Source of the DNA: Candidatus Defluviibacterium haderslevense
GTDB taxonomy: Bacteria > Bacteroidota > Bacteroidia > Chitinophagales > Saprospiraceae
Assembly (NCBI GenBank): GCA_016712225.1
Contig: JADJRL010000003.1
Location: forward strand, 2,245,501-2,309,500
Direction: 5' to 3'
DNA: 64,000 nt
Shown here: positions 1 to 9,054 of the stretch, piece after piece
How positions within the stretch are numbered: the stretch's first letter is position 1
How the letters are laid out: each line of letters begins with the position of its first letter
Notes under the pieces: model-generated
The model's input: the letters and a program-made list of their open reading frames with translations, nothing else
Database searches by the model: none
What the model was told of the DNA's origin: nothing
Made by a program: the position numbers and the translations under genes

Positions 1-968
1 ATGACAGTGTAAGAAATTATTTAAATGGTGTGTTTACAGACGCACAGATTCTATTTAATAATGCCTCTGCAAGCTGGGATGTGGTCACTGAAGCAGAAAT
101 TGTATTCTTTGATGGGGCAACACCTTTTTCTTATGGTGCAGATATCGCTGCATCATTAATTAATTTTTATGATTGGGTGGATGCTCAAGGGTATCCGGGT
201 AATGATGATAACTATATTTTTTATACAGGAAATTATACCAATCGAGGTGTTTCCTTTTTAGGAACATTGTGCCTTCCAGGAGGCTCATTGGTGGGTTTTG
301 TCAACAGTAAAAATCCCAATGTAGATTTATCCAGTCATGAATGGATTGGTCATAGTGCCAGCTCCAATCATTATAACACGGAAGTTAATATAATGAATTC
401 CAATACCAGCAGACCATGGAATAATCCAAGCATAGTTGTTATCCAGGATTTTCTGGATAATCAGACTTGCGTTGCGAATTTCCAACCACCCATGGCTTTT
501 GGTTTTATCCATTTTGATGCACATCTCAATAATAAATCCGTTGATCTAAATTGGAGTCTCAATGCTCAATTGGATGTTAATAAAATGATCATAGAGAGAA
601 GTTCAACTACTACAGATTGGGTTCAATTGAATACCATCGAAAACAAGCAAAAAACATCGACCCATTTTTTCCAAGATCAATTATCACAACAAGGAAAGTA
701 TTACTACAGAATCAAAGCTATCTGTAAAGATCAAACCATTGTTGAAAGCCCCATCCAGACTATTGCATACAAGAATCAACGAACTTTTGCGATTCATGAT
801 TTAAGTATTTTTAATCCGGAACACGCCATGTTTTTTATCTACGATTTATTTGGCAGACTCATTCATAAATCCAACGTACCAGAATACAATCTGAATGACT
901 TGTCGTATTCAGGACAAGTGTTCGTGCAATCAGGTGAAGAGACGTTTCATTTGTTTACAGGAAATTAA
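1..968 (+). CDS. Secreted metzincin-like protein with T9SS-type C-terminus, 5' end outside window
   Basis: The reading frame is open from base 3, so the gene starts upstream of the window; the GTG at base 30 is internal. The visible part resembles the catalytic half of a reprolysin-like (M12) metalloprotease. The zinc helix is at bases 336-371 (HEWIGHSASSNH) and is followed by a possible Met-turn (NIMN, about 387-398). Without the Trp codon at 342-344 it would read HEIGH-x5-H, the metzincin spacing, so the motif carries one extra residue and the usual Gly is Ser. After it come a fibronectin-like segment (about residues 170-250 of the visible part) and a C-terminal beta-domain resembling a T9SS sorting domain. 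It is probably secreted. Activity is doubtful unless the helix tolerates the insertion. Confidence 0.7.
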   Translation, partial: DSVRNYLNGVFTDAQILFNNASASWDVVTEAEIVFFDGATPFSYGADIAASLINFYDWVDAQGYPGNDDNYIFYTGNYTNRGVSFLGTLCLPGGSLVGFVNSKNPNVDLSSHEWIGHSASSNHYNTEVNIMNSNTSRPWNNPSIVVIQDFLDNQTCVANFQPPMAFGFIHFDAHLNNKSVDLNWSLNAQLDVNKMIIERSSTTTDWVQLNTIENKQKTSTHFFQDQLSQQGKYYYRIKAICKDQTIVESPIQTIAYKNQRTFAIHDLSIFNPEHAMFFIYDLFGRLIHKSNVPEYNLNDLSYSGQVFVQSGEETFHLFTGN

Positions 969-979
969 TACGAAAGTAG

Positions 980-1125
980 AATTACGAATTGTCAATTACG
1001 AATTATTGAAACAATTTCGAATTTCAAATTACGAATTACGAATTACGAAACGGAGTTTCATATTACTATTTTGAATTAAAAATTATGTGAGTGAAATCAA
1101 TTACGAATTTCAAATTAAGAATTAT
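980..1125. repeat. Dispersed repeat copy A (AATTACGAATT type)
   Basis: Several overlapping copies of AATTACGAATT and CAATTACGAATT lie here, some as AATTTCGAATTTCAAATTACG. The block GAATTGTCAATTACGAATTA recurs near 33630 and 33670, and AATTTCAATTACGAATTACG recurs near 26482. The array follows the stop codon of the first gene. Confidence 0.7.
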
Positions 1126-1530
1126 ATAATTTGAATTTTTTAATCAATCAATCAAAGATTTAATTAATATTATCTATTGGTATTTTGTAAATCATTAAAT
1201 ATCATTATTGGTGATGGATTTGCAATATAGTTTGCATTAATATCTAAATTCTATTTTATAATATGATACAATAGTTCCATTACTTTGCGTTTGGATGATT
1301 TGATTAATATTGAACCATGCTTCACATATAATAATAGCTAAAGAACTTAGCTATTATTTTTCTAAAAGAATTTTATCGACAACATTTTTCATGCATATTA
1401 TTTTATTTAGCTAATTATTTTCTCGAAGTAGCATTCCTAATTCCTCCATCAAACTGTAATATGAGTACTCAAATATTATAAGGAATTATTTATTTTATTA
1501 TATTACGAAAAATAATATATGTCTTTTGCT

Positions 1531-1597
1531 TAATATTTAGATAACAATATCATAATGTTCGAATGGACTAGAATTGGTTGAATTCGACGCACTTTTG
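1531..1597 (+). promoter_or_regulatory. Phased-heptamer operator (site 1) and -7-like box
   Basis: TAATATT (1531-1537), TAACAAT (1542-1548) and TAATGTT (1553-1559) repeat at exactly 11 bp. A -7-like box, CACTTTTG (1590-1597, one mismatch to TAnnTTTG), lies 37 bp after the last heptamer start, ahead of the ATG at 1619. The architecture resembles an OmpR/PhoB-family operator. The assignment to a regulator is inference. Confidence 0.55.
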
Positions 1598-1618
1598 CAT
1601 AAAGTTTAAGCTTTATAA

Positions 1619-2383
1619 ATGAGAGTTATAATATTACAGGCCTTATTATTAATGAATTGTTTTATGGTAAAATCACAACAACCACCTTATTTATTATCTG
1701 AAAAGAACTACCAAATTAAAGCAACAAAAAGCATTGATCTAAAGGATACCGTCATTTTCAATATGGCAAAAGCACGGTTGGTAGGTACGCAATTTATTGA
1801 TATTCCAGTGTCCATTAAGTCTGATGAAGATGTTTTTTCTCTTGATTTTTCATTACAGTTTAATCCAGATCATTTATTATATGACTCCATATTAGACATT
1901 ACAGGTAATATCCAAATGACGGACTATTATAATCCTATTGATGCTACTTTGAGGTTTACTTCCAACAGTTTTAAGCAGTATCCTAAAGATACCATTAAAT
2001 TAATTTATATCCGGTTTAAATTTTTTCAAGATAAATTGCAAATCGATGATTTGCACTCTGTTATGGCTTATTTGAATGGAGAAAATTGCAGCACTTTGAT
2101 AACTGAGCCAGATTCATTAATTAGTAGCACAAACAATATGATGGGTAAGAAAATTTTTGCAAAAATGTATCCGAACCCTGCATCCAATATAGTCTCAGTC
2201 GAAGTTCCTGAAAACGCTTTCATTGAGTTGTATGATGGATATGGAAGGACGATATTGTTTAATTCATGTCTTTATGCCAATCAAAAATTGGATATTGATA
2301 TACAGAATTTTATGTGCGGAAATTATTTGGTGAAAATATTCAATGAAAATATTGTATCTACTCGTAAGTTGGTAAAAATGTAA
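1619..2383 (+). CDS. Secreted T9SS protein with a cohesin-like domain
   Basis: 254 residues. A signal peptide covers about 1-20. A cohesin-like beta-sandwich spans about 45-155 (IDIPVSI..., LDFSLQFNPD, LRFTSNS, YLNGE), and a T9SS type A sorting domain begins near 180 (YPNPASNIVSV). The whole protein matches, module for module, the C-terminal 200 residues of the 1134-residue protein encoded at 10725-14129 (IEIPVSF, LDFSMQFNE, LRFTSNS, YLNGD). It is therefore a free-standing version of that module. First gene of a five-gene operon (gaps 49, 48, 13 and 38 bp) behind a phased-heptamer operator. Its ligand is unknown. Confidence 0.75.
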   Translation: MRVIILQALLLMNCFMVKSQQPPYLLSEKNYQIKATKSIDLKDTVIFNMAKARLVGTQFIDIPVSIKSDEDVFSLDFSLQFNPDHLLYDSILDITGNIQMTDYYNPIDATLRFTSNSFKQYPKDTIKLIYIRFKFFQDKLQIDDLHSVMAYLNGENCSTLITEPDSLISSTNNMMGKKIFAKMYPNPASNIVSVEVPENAFIELYDGYGRTILFNSCLYANQKLDIDIQNFMCGNYLVKIFNENIVSTRKLVKM

Positions 2384-2432
2384 CTTCAGTTGAAACAAAA
2401 AAATAGTGTATAAAATATAAAAAAATAGTGTT

Positions 2433-3512
2433 ATGAAAAAAATTCCAATGACAATGGTCTTATTATTTAATTTTTTTTTGTCTTATTCGCAAAATGGATT
2501 AGAAAAAATTATAGTCGAAAAGTATTACATAACTGATGCTAATGATGCATCTGCCAATGGAACAGATGGAATTCTACCTGTGAATTCTACTACTTATAGA
2601 ATCTATGTAGACATGCTTCCTGGTTATAAATTCCAGGCAGCTTATGGCGTTGAAAAACATGAATTAAGGATTGCAACCAGTACTACTTTTTTTAATAATG
2701 AAGATCGTGGTTCTACAACACCTTCATACACCAAAAATCAAGCAAAGAATAATACTGTTATGTTGGATTCTTGGTTATCAGTTGGTGCTGCTTGTGTAGG
2801 ACAAGTTGGCGTACTAAAATCTGACGATGATGGGGTTTCAACCATAGTTAATAGTGCCGGATTACTTAAGAATAATGATCCAATGGCAGGAATTCCTTTA
2901 ACCAGTCAGGATGGCATGAGATCCGGAATCACACAACAAGTTACAACTGTCGGAATTACTAAGGAAATTGCCATGTTCGATAATCAAAATGATGGTACTA
3001 ATGGTCCAGTTTTTTCTACAAACAATGGATCATGGGCTTCATTGAATGGATCTACTGGATTTGATTCTTTGGATAACAAAGTATTGATCGCACAGATCAC
3101 GACTGATGGCAAATTTGAGTTTGAATTAAATATTCAAATATCAACACCTTCATTAGGATTTGAGCGCTACGTGGCTAGAAATCCTGAAGGAAATGAAAAA
3201 TCAATTACGAGCTTAATTTATCCGAATGTTGTTGATGCTAAAAATATTGCCGTATCAAATCCAACAATACATGTATATCCTAATCCAACGGCTAATTTGA
3301 TAAGTATTTCAATGGACCATATTAAATCTGTTCATAATCAATATCAAATTTATGATGCTAAATCAACATTGCTTACTCAAGGAGTTCTCGAATCAGAATC
3401 ATCAAAGATTAAGCAAAATATAGATCTGTCTAGTCTTCCAATGGGACTCTATTTTTTAGTGCTTTCTTTGGATGGTGAACGTATCGTAAAAAAAGTTGTA
3501 AGATTGAATTAG
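2433..3512 (+). CDS. Secreted T9SS protein, IIVEKYY-family N-domain
   Basis: 359 residues. Signal peptide about 1-19, then a roughly 240-residue domain starting LEKIIVEKYYITDANDA, then a T9SS type A sorting domain from about 280 (VYPNPTANLIS). The same N-domain occurs in the proteins encoded at 6631 and 10725, with conserved blocks such as TTFFNNED, VMLDSW and ERYVARNPEG. I do not recognise it as a named family; it looks like a lineage-specific surface domain. The gene sits directly before a TonB-dependent receptor in the operon, so its product may work with that receptor at the cell surface. That role is inferred from position only. Confidence 0.7.
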   Translation: MKKIPMTMVLLFNFFLSYSQNGLEKIIVEKYYITDANDASANGTDGILPVNSTTYRIYVDMLPGYKFQAAYGVEKHELRIATSTTFFNNEDRGSTTPSYTKNQAKNNTVMLDSWLSVGAACVGQVGVLKSDDDGVSTIVNSAGLLKNNDPMAGIPLTSQDGMRSGITQQVTTVGITKEIAMFDNQNDGTNGPVFSTNNGSWASLNGSTGFDSLDNKVLIAQITTDGKFEFELNIQISTPSLGFERYVARNPEGNEKSITSLIYPNVVDAKNIAVSNPTIHVYPNPTANLISISMDHIKSVHNQYQIYDAKSTLLTQGVLESESSKIKQNIDLSSLPMGLYFLVLSLDGERIVKKVVRLN

Positions 3513-3560
3513 GATTAAGTTGTATAATATTTCTCTCGGTAATTGACTGCTTAACATCTT

Positions 3561-6500
3561 ATGCAATATTTTTATATTTTCATATTTTCTATATTGGTGC
3601 TGCAACAAAGTAGTGCTCAAGGAACAATAAAAGGGAGAATATCCGATGCAAATGGTGAATCACTAATTGGCGTTACTTTGATATTAAAATCAAATCCAAC
3701 CATTGGGACCGTCACAGATTACGATGGGAATTATTCGCTTAAAATCGCTTCAAATAACCAACAAACTATACTCATCAAATACATTGGTTATGCTACGATT
3801 GAAGAACCAATTACCTTATCACAAAATCAAATTGTAGTTAAAGATTTTGTTATGAGTGATACATCAACCGCCCTTGTAGAAGTTGAAATCGTAGCCAAGA
3901 AGGAAAAGGATAGGACCTATTACATGGAAAGTATTAAGAAAAAATCGGCTAACACGATAGATTATGTTTCGTCCCAATCTATGAAGTTAACCGGAGATAA
4001 TAATGCTGCTTCAGCATTAGCGCGTGTAACAGGCGTTTCTACTAATGGTAGTTTTATTACAGTCCGCGGAATCGGAGACCGATATGTTAAAACTTCTATA
4101 AATGGAATGCAAATTCCAACGCTAGATCCTTTTACAAATAATATTAAATTGGATTTGATTCCATCTAGTTTGATTGACAACATCATGATAACAAAAACGG
4201 CGAGTCCTGAATTATCGGGGGCTTGGACTGGTGCTTACATTTCTGTTGAAACTAAAGATTTTCCAGAAAAATTTTCATTTCTATGGGAAACGCAAGTAGG
4301 ATATAATGCACAAACTAGTTTTAAGGATGTACTCGTTAATCAAACGAGTTCAACAGATTGGTTGGGCTTTGATTATAATTTCAGAGATCATGATCATACT
4401 AGTTTTGTAAATGCTAATCCAGACCCAACCCGTTATCAAGAATTTGTTGCTTTGGGTTTGTCCAATTTTTATAAATCTTTAGGTGTAACTAGTAGTTGGA
4501 AAGAAGGTACTACGGTTGGAGAAAACTATTTTAAATTGGGGCTTGTAGAATTAGGTTTATTGCCTAAGGCATTTTTTAATGATGCTCAAGCCTTTGAAAA
4601 GGCCAAACAATTATATGTCTCCGGAGGATATAAAGATAAAGCTTATGAAGTCATAAATAGTTCTGCAGGGCAATCTGGAAGATCATTTCCCACTAATTGG
4701 AATACATTCACTAAAAAAGCACCGCTTAATTTTTCTCAAAGTTTCAGTCTTGGCAATCTGACCAAATTATGGAATAGAGATCTGGGCTATTATGGAGGTT
4801 TTAGATATGGTAGTTCCATACAATTTGATCCAAATGCTAGATCTCAAAGGACGATATTATCTGAATTGGATAGTTTGGGCAATCCACTTACCGATGCAGA
4901 TGTTGCTTTTGATAATGTGAAGTATGTTAATGGTTGGAGTGCATTACTTTCCTTAGCCTATAAATTTAATTCTAATCACAGTTTGTCATTACTCTATATG
5001 CCTAATTTCATAGGAATTAACAGTCTGCGAGATGGAATAGGTTATGGGGACATCATTTATAAATATGAAATTACAAAAAGTCAATTTTATGAACAAAGAA
5101 AGCAGATAGTCTATCAATTAAAATCGGAGCACTATTTTCCAAAAACTAAATTGAAAATGGATATCAATGCTTCCTATAGTCAAGGAAATAGTAATGCACC
5201 AGATTTTAAAAAATTAGAGTTTTTTGCCAATGATGATTTTGTTTATTTCTATGATAAAACAAAATCATATATCAATAGAGATTTTCGATATTTGTCCGAA
5301 GATATTTTCGATTCAAAATTAATATTTGACTTGCCTTTAGGCAATCAACCTGGTATAGCAAGAAAATTAAAATTTGGTGGAGCCTTTCAAAGAATTGATA
5401 AAATTTATGATCAGTACAATTATAATCTAAATTTTAATAATGTAAGTCCTTATATTACTAATAATGATTTGGATACCTACTTTGCTTCCAATCGATTTGA
5501 TGTGGGCACGAGCAGTTCTGGTGGTACAGATCATAAGAGTTTGGACTTTTATTACGGCAGACCTGATGTAGCGGCTAATCATACTTTTGGATTGAGTAAT
5601 ATTTCGTCAGGTTTCGTTTTATTAGATTACACTTTATTTAAATCTTTACGAGTTTCAGGAGGTTTACGAGTAGAACATACAGATCTTCGGACTGATGCAA
5701 TAGAATACGATAAGTTGAAATATAAAAGAGATGATCCAAGAAGAGTTGGTCTTGGACAATCATTTATTTTTAATCCAGGATCATTGAATAGCGTGGACTA
5801 CTTACCAAGCATAAATGTTATTTATAAAATCAAACAAGATGACATTGCCCCAATCAATCTAAGATTAAATTATGGTAGATCCATAGCACGACCAAGTCTA
5901 AGAGAATATTCTGAGGCAATAGTTTTTGATTATGAGCTTAATTCACAAGTGATTGGAAATTCATTGTTGAAAATAGTTGAAATTGATAATTACGATATTC
6001 GATTTGAATCCTATTTCAAATCAGGAAATAATATATCGCTGAGTTTATTTTATAAAAATTTTAAAAATCATATTGAATTGGTTCAAGGTTATACCTGGAC
6101 CAATGCATTAGAATCCAGAGTTTTTGGTCTTGAATTGGATGGAAGCGTTCAATTGTTTAAAGGATGTGATTTCAAGGCCAATGTGTCATTAGTGGACTCT
6201 AAAACAAATATTGAAGTTAATCAATTAACGATTTATAACTTCGTTAGAACATGGACACCCAAAGATACCATTACCCGAACCATGTATGGTCAAGCACCAT
6301 TTGTTATCAATGGTATTTTAAGTTATAATTTTGAAAAAATCGGTTTGGTGAGTACCATTGGTTATAATATACAGGGCCCAAGATTGGTGCTGACCTCATT
6401 TGGTACTGCACCTGATGTATATGAATTGCCCAGACATTTACTAGATTTTAAAATATCTAAATCCATTGGAAAACATTTATCCCTAAGTATTTCAATAAAA

Positions 6501-6617
6501 GATATATTGAATTCTCCAATAAGAAGATCTTACAAATATAAGGAAGGATTTATTCTGGATTTTGACAGATATCAATATGGTACAAATTATGTTTTGGGAA
6601 TTTCGTATAAAATTTAA
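3561..6617 (+). CDS. TonB-dependent outer-membrane receptor
   Basis: 1018 residues, a usual length for a Bacteroidota TonB-dependent transporter. Signal peptide 1-20. A carboxypeptidase-like regulatory domain at about 22-110 (GTIKGRISDANGESLIGVTL, TDYDGNYSL) is followed by the plug (about 125-230, with ITVRGIGDRY and SPELSGAWTGAYISVETKDF), and the rest is the 22-strand barrel ending YVLGISYKI. It imports a substrate across the outer membrane using TonB energy. No SusD partner lies beside it; instead it is flanked by secreted proteins sharing the IIVEKYY domain. The substrate cannot be read from sequence. The operator upstream of the operon suggests co-regulation with the second receptor at 17419. 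Confidence 0.9.
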   Translation: MQYFYIFIFSILVLQQSSAQGTIKGRISDANGESLIGVTLILKSNPTIGTVTDYDGNYSLKIASNNQQTILIKYIGYATIEEPITLSQNQIVVKDFVMSDTSTALVEVEIVAKKEKDRTYYMESIKKKSANTIDYVSSQSMKLTGDNNAASALARVTGVSTNGSFITVRGIGDRYVKTSINGMQIPTLDPFTNNIKLDLIPSSLIDNIMITKTASPELSGAWTGAYISVETKDFPEKFSFLWETQVGYNAQTSFKDVLVNQTSSTDWLGFDYNFRDHDHTSFVNANPDPTRYQEFVALGLSNFYKSLGVTSSWKEGTTVGENYFKLGLVELGLLPKAFFNDAQAFEKAKQLYVSGGYKDKAYEVINSSAGQSGRSFPTNWNTFTKKAPLNFSQSFSLGNLTKLWNRDLGYYGGFRYGSSIQFDPNARSQRTILSELDSLGNPLTDADVAFDNVKYVNGWSALLSLAYKFNSNHSLSLLYMPNFIGINSLRDGIGYGDIIYKYEITKSQFYEQRKQIVYQLKSEHYFPKTKLKMDINASYSQGNSNAPDFKKLEFFANDDFVYFYDKTKSYINRDFRYLSEDIFDSKLIFDLPLGNQPGIARKLKFGGAFQRIDKIYDQYNYNLNFNNVSPYITNNDLDTYFASNRFDVGTSSSGGTDHKSLDFYYGRPDVAANHTFGLSNISSGFVLLDYTLFKSLRVSGGLRVEHTDLRTDAIEYDKLKYKRDDPRRVGLGQSFIFNPGSLNSVDYLPSINVIYKIKQDDIAPINLRLNYGRSIARPSLREYSEAIVFDYELNSQVIGNSLLKIVEIDNYDIRFESYFKSGNNISLSLFYKNFKNHIELVQGYTWTNALESRVFGLELDGSVQLFKGCDFKANVSLVDSKTNIEVNQLTIYNFVRTWTPKDTITRTMYGQAPFVINGILSYNFEKIGLVSTIGYNIQGPRLVLTSFGTAPDVYELPRHLLDFKISKSIGKHLSLSISIKDILNSPIRRSYKYKEGFILDFDRYQYGTNYVLGISYKI

Positions 6618-6630
6618 AATTCGTTCATAA

Positions 6631-7974
6631 ATGGCTGCAATGAAAATAATGTTCTCCTCCCTTTTATTTTTCGTCATTTGTCAGCATATACTTTATGCTC
6701 AAATTGAAAATGTGATCGTGGAAAATTATTATGTTTCTGATTCAGCAGATGCGACAAATACGATAGGAGGTCCATTAGCCATAGGATCAAAGACCTGCAG
6801 AATTTTTGTGGTATTGAAACCCGGATCAAAAATTAAGAAGATATATGGTGATGCCAATCATGCATTGAAAATTTCAAGTACAGCTCCTTTTTTTAATCAT
6901 ACTGAAGATGGTCAAAGTTTTGCAAAGGATTTCAGCAAGAGTAGATATTATAATAATACGGTTGGACTTGATAGTTGGATAACCATAGGTCAGACCACTA
7001 AGTCTAGTTCAAAAACATATTTTGGTATTTTGAAAGAATGGGATAGAGATCATTCTTTTATTGGAGGTTTTAACAATGATGGAGGAAGTGCTTCCGTTCA
7101 AAATGGGCTTCTTAAAAATACGTCTAATGCATTAGGGATTCCTTTATTTGTAGCTGATGGAATGGATACCATGTCGAATGTTCCTACATCATGGGCTAAT
7201 TATGGATTTGAAGATATCTCAACCGGGGAAGATACTACCATTTTCGGGTCTACTCCATCTCGTTCTTTTTTAATCAGTAATAACATAGGATTACAAAATT
7301 CTGGAGTGGCTGGAGTCTTACCAAATAATAACCATGTATTGATCGCACAGCTCACGACCTTGGGAGACATTTCTTTTGAACTGAATTTGGAAGTGGAACA
7401 AATAGATGGAGCGAATAAAAAAGTTGTTAAATATGTTGCGAATAATCAAGTCCTTCTGACTGATGAAATCTTTAGTCCATTTCTAAAATATCCACAAGTA
7501 TGCGGGTGCAAAGATCCGAATTACCTTGAGGCGCAATCCAATTATGCTTGTGAATCTAAGGATTCTTGCAAAACCTTAATCGTGTTTGGTTGTATGGATA
7601 CCTTAGCTTGCAATTACAATTCAAAGGCTAATTTTAAAATTTCTACCTTATGTTGTTATGTGGGTTTTTGTAATGATTTGGATTTAAAAGTAGTTTGTCC
7701 TGATTTGAAAATTCGCGATCAATCAGAAGAATACTTACAATATAAAATTTTTCCAAATCCTGCTCAAGATCAAATTGAAATTCAATTTGTTTCAGCCGTT
7801 CATGATCAAACTTTTTTTGAAATCTATGATTCTTATGGTAGAATAGTAAATAAGAAAAATAAAATAGTTACATCAAGAAACGTAATTGATGTAAAGAATT
7901 TTGAAAATGGATTATATTTCATTAGAATATTTTCAAATGGCGGATATGTTGAAAAGAAATTTGTTAAAATCTAA
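6631..7974 (+). CDS. Secreted T9SS protein, IIVEKYY-family N-domain plus Cys-rich insert
   Basis: 447 residues; starts at 6631 or, equally plausibly, at the ATG at 6640, which gives a clean signal peptide. The N-domain (about 25-285, starting ENVIVENYYVSDSADA) is paralogous to the proteins at 2433 and 10725. A Cys-rich segment at about 290-350 contains GCMDTLACNYNSKAN, a version of the GCxDxxACNYNxxAN motif frequent in secreted Bacteroidota proteins, with about ten cysteines probably in disulfides. A T9SS type A sorting domain begins near 372 (IFPNPAQDQIEIQF). It follows the TonB receptor by 13 bp, so translation is probably coupled. Function unknown. Confidence 0.7.
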   Translation: MAAMKIMFSSLLFFVICQHILYAQIENVIVENYYVSDSADATNTIGGPLAIGSKTCRIFVVLKPGSKIKKIYGDANHALKISSTAPFFNHTEDGQSFAKDFSKSRYYNNTVGLDSWITIGQTTKSSSKTYFGILKEWDRDHSFIGGFNNDGGSASVQNGLLKNTSNALGIPLFVADGMDTMSNVPTSWANYGFEDISTGEDTTIFGSTPSRSFLISNNIGLQNSGVAGVLPNNNHVLIAQLTTLGDISFELNLEVEQIDGANKKVVKYVANNQVLLTDEIFSPFLKYPQVCGCKDPNYLEAQSNYACESKDSCKTLIVFGCMDTLACNYNSKANFKISTLCCYVGFCNDLDLKVVCPDLKIRDQSEEYLQYKIFPNPAQDQIEIQFVSAVHDQTFFEIYDSYGRIVNKKNKIVTSRNVIDVKNFENGLYFIRIFSNGGYVEKKFVKI

Positions 7975-8012
7975 TTTGGCATATTGATTGATTTTCTTCA
8001 AAAATATTAATA

Positions 8013-8738
8013 ATGTATTGGTCTAATAAAATATATACTTGTATTTGTTTGTTTTGTGTATTGATTTTGATTTTCAGTTGTGAGGATCATACAGAACCTA
8101 CCGTAACCAAAGAATTTGGAACTGTAAGTGACGTCGATGGAAATTCCTATAAAACAGTTAAAATTGGAAATCAATGGTGGATGGCAGAAAATCTAAAAGT
8201 GTCTAAATTTCGCAATGGTACAACAATTAATCAATCTCAAGATCCAATGCTCTGGCAACATAAAACAGCGGCATATTGTATTTATGAAAATAATAAGACT
8301 GCCCCTGGATATTTATATAATTATTATGCCGTAATTGATAGCAATCAACTTGCACCTCTGGGTTGGCATATACCTACAGATGAGGAATGGAAGACATTGG
8401 AGACGTTTTTGGGAATGAGTTCTTCAGAAACAGATCTTGTTAATTGGCGAGGCTCAGGCCAAGGTGATAAATTAAAAATTGAAGCACCTCAAGGATGGAT
8501 AGTCTATAATAATATTTGGGGAACTAATGAAAGTGGTTTTTCTGCTCTTGCCGGCTCATGTAGACTTTTTAATGGAGTTTATGGAAATCCGGGTCTTAAT
8601 AATAATGGTTTTTGGTGGTCTTCTTCCGAAAATAAAACTGAGGCTTGGTATCGTCATCTTGACTACAAAACGGCTAATGTTTTTAGATATTTTGGATCCA
8701 AAAATTATGGATTTAGTGTTCGATGTATTAAGGATTAA
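8013..8738 (+). CDS. FISUMP-domain lipoprotein
   Basis: 241 residues. A lipoprotein signal ends at LILIFSC (Cys about 23). The rest is a Fibrobacter succinogenes major paralogous domain: GTVSDVDGNSYKTVKIGNQW, WMAENLKVSKFRNG, GYLYNYYAV, GWHIPTDEEWKTLE, ESGFSALAGSCR, FWWSSSEN and FGFSVRCI-type ending. These domains are found on surface lipoproteins across the Bacteroidota and Fibrobacteres; their biochemical role is not established. It is the last gene of the operon that starts at 1619, 38 bp after the preceding stop. No terminator hairpin is obvious after it. Confidence 0.8.
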   Translation: MYWSNKIYTCICLFCVLILIFSCEDHTEPTVTKEFGTVSDVDGNSYKTVKIGNQWWMAENLKVSKFRNGTTINQSQDPMLWQHKTAAYCIYENNKTAPGYLYNYYAVIDSNQLAPLGWHIPTDEEWKTLETFLGMSSSETDLVNWRGSGQGDKLKIEAPQGWIVYNNIWGTNESGFSALAGSCRLFNGVYGNPGLNNNGFWWSSSENKTEAWYRHLDYKTANVFRYFGSKNYGFSVRCIKD

Positions 8739-9054
8739 TATTTGAATTTACTTTATAGAATATTTTTTATACTTAAAATCGAATTGATTTTTTGAATTTT
8801 ATTTCTATTTTAAATTATTGTTAAGCCATGTTTTCATAAGGCTGTTATATTAATTCATCCTGCTTTACATTCAAAGTATTTATAAAATTCATAATTAGTT
8901 TATTTTTTTAATGCATAATAGGAATGCACATAACAATTTAGTAAAGGTTTGATAATGTGCATTTTCTTATTTCAATTTTATTCTATTCTACCTTTGACGT
9001 ATAAATAATTATTTATTATCGTTTCAAATTTTAATTAAAAAAATCAAAAAAAAA
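8739..9054. other. Intergenic region with operator and promoter for the 9055 operon
   Basis: 316 bp without a gene. The left 190 bp are AT-rich with no structure I can name. The right part holds phased heptamers from 8931 and the -7 box at 8989-8996. Confidence 0.55.
8931..8996 (+). promoter_or_regulatory. Phased-heptamer operator (site 2) and -7 box
   Basis: TAACAAT (8931-8937), TAAAGGT (8942-8948) and TAATGTG (8953-8959) are spaced 11 bp. The -7 box TACCTTTG (8989-8996) fits TAnnTTTG exactly and lies 36 bp after the last heptamer start, the same phase as sites 3, 4, 5 and 6. The second and third heptamers are weaker than at the other sites. Confidence 0.45.

Larger units (their letters stand above)
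969..1618. other. 650-bp intergenic region: dispersed repeats, then an operator/promoter
   Basis: No gene is visible. The left part (about 980-1125) is a cluster of AATTACGAATT-type direct repeats shared with two other places in the window. The right end holds phased TAAnnnT heptamers and a -7-like box for the operon that starts at 1619. The middle (about 1130-1500) is AT-rich without recognisable structure. Confidence 0.6.
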
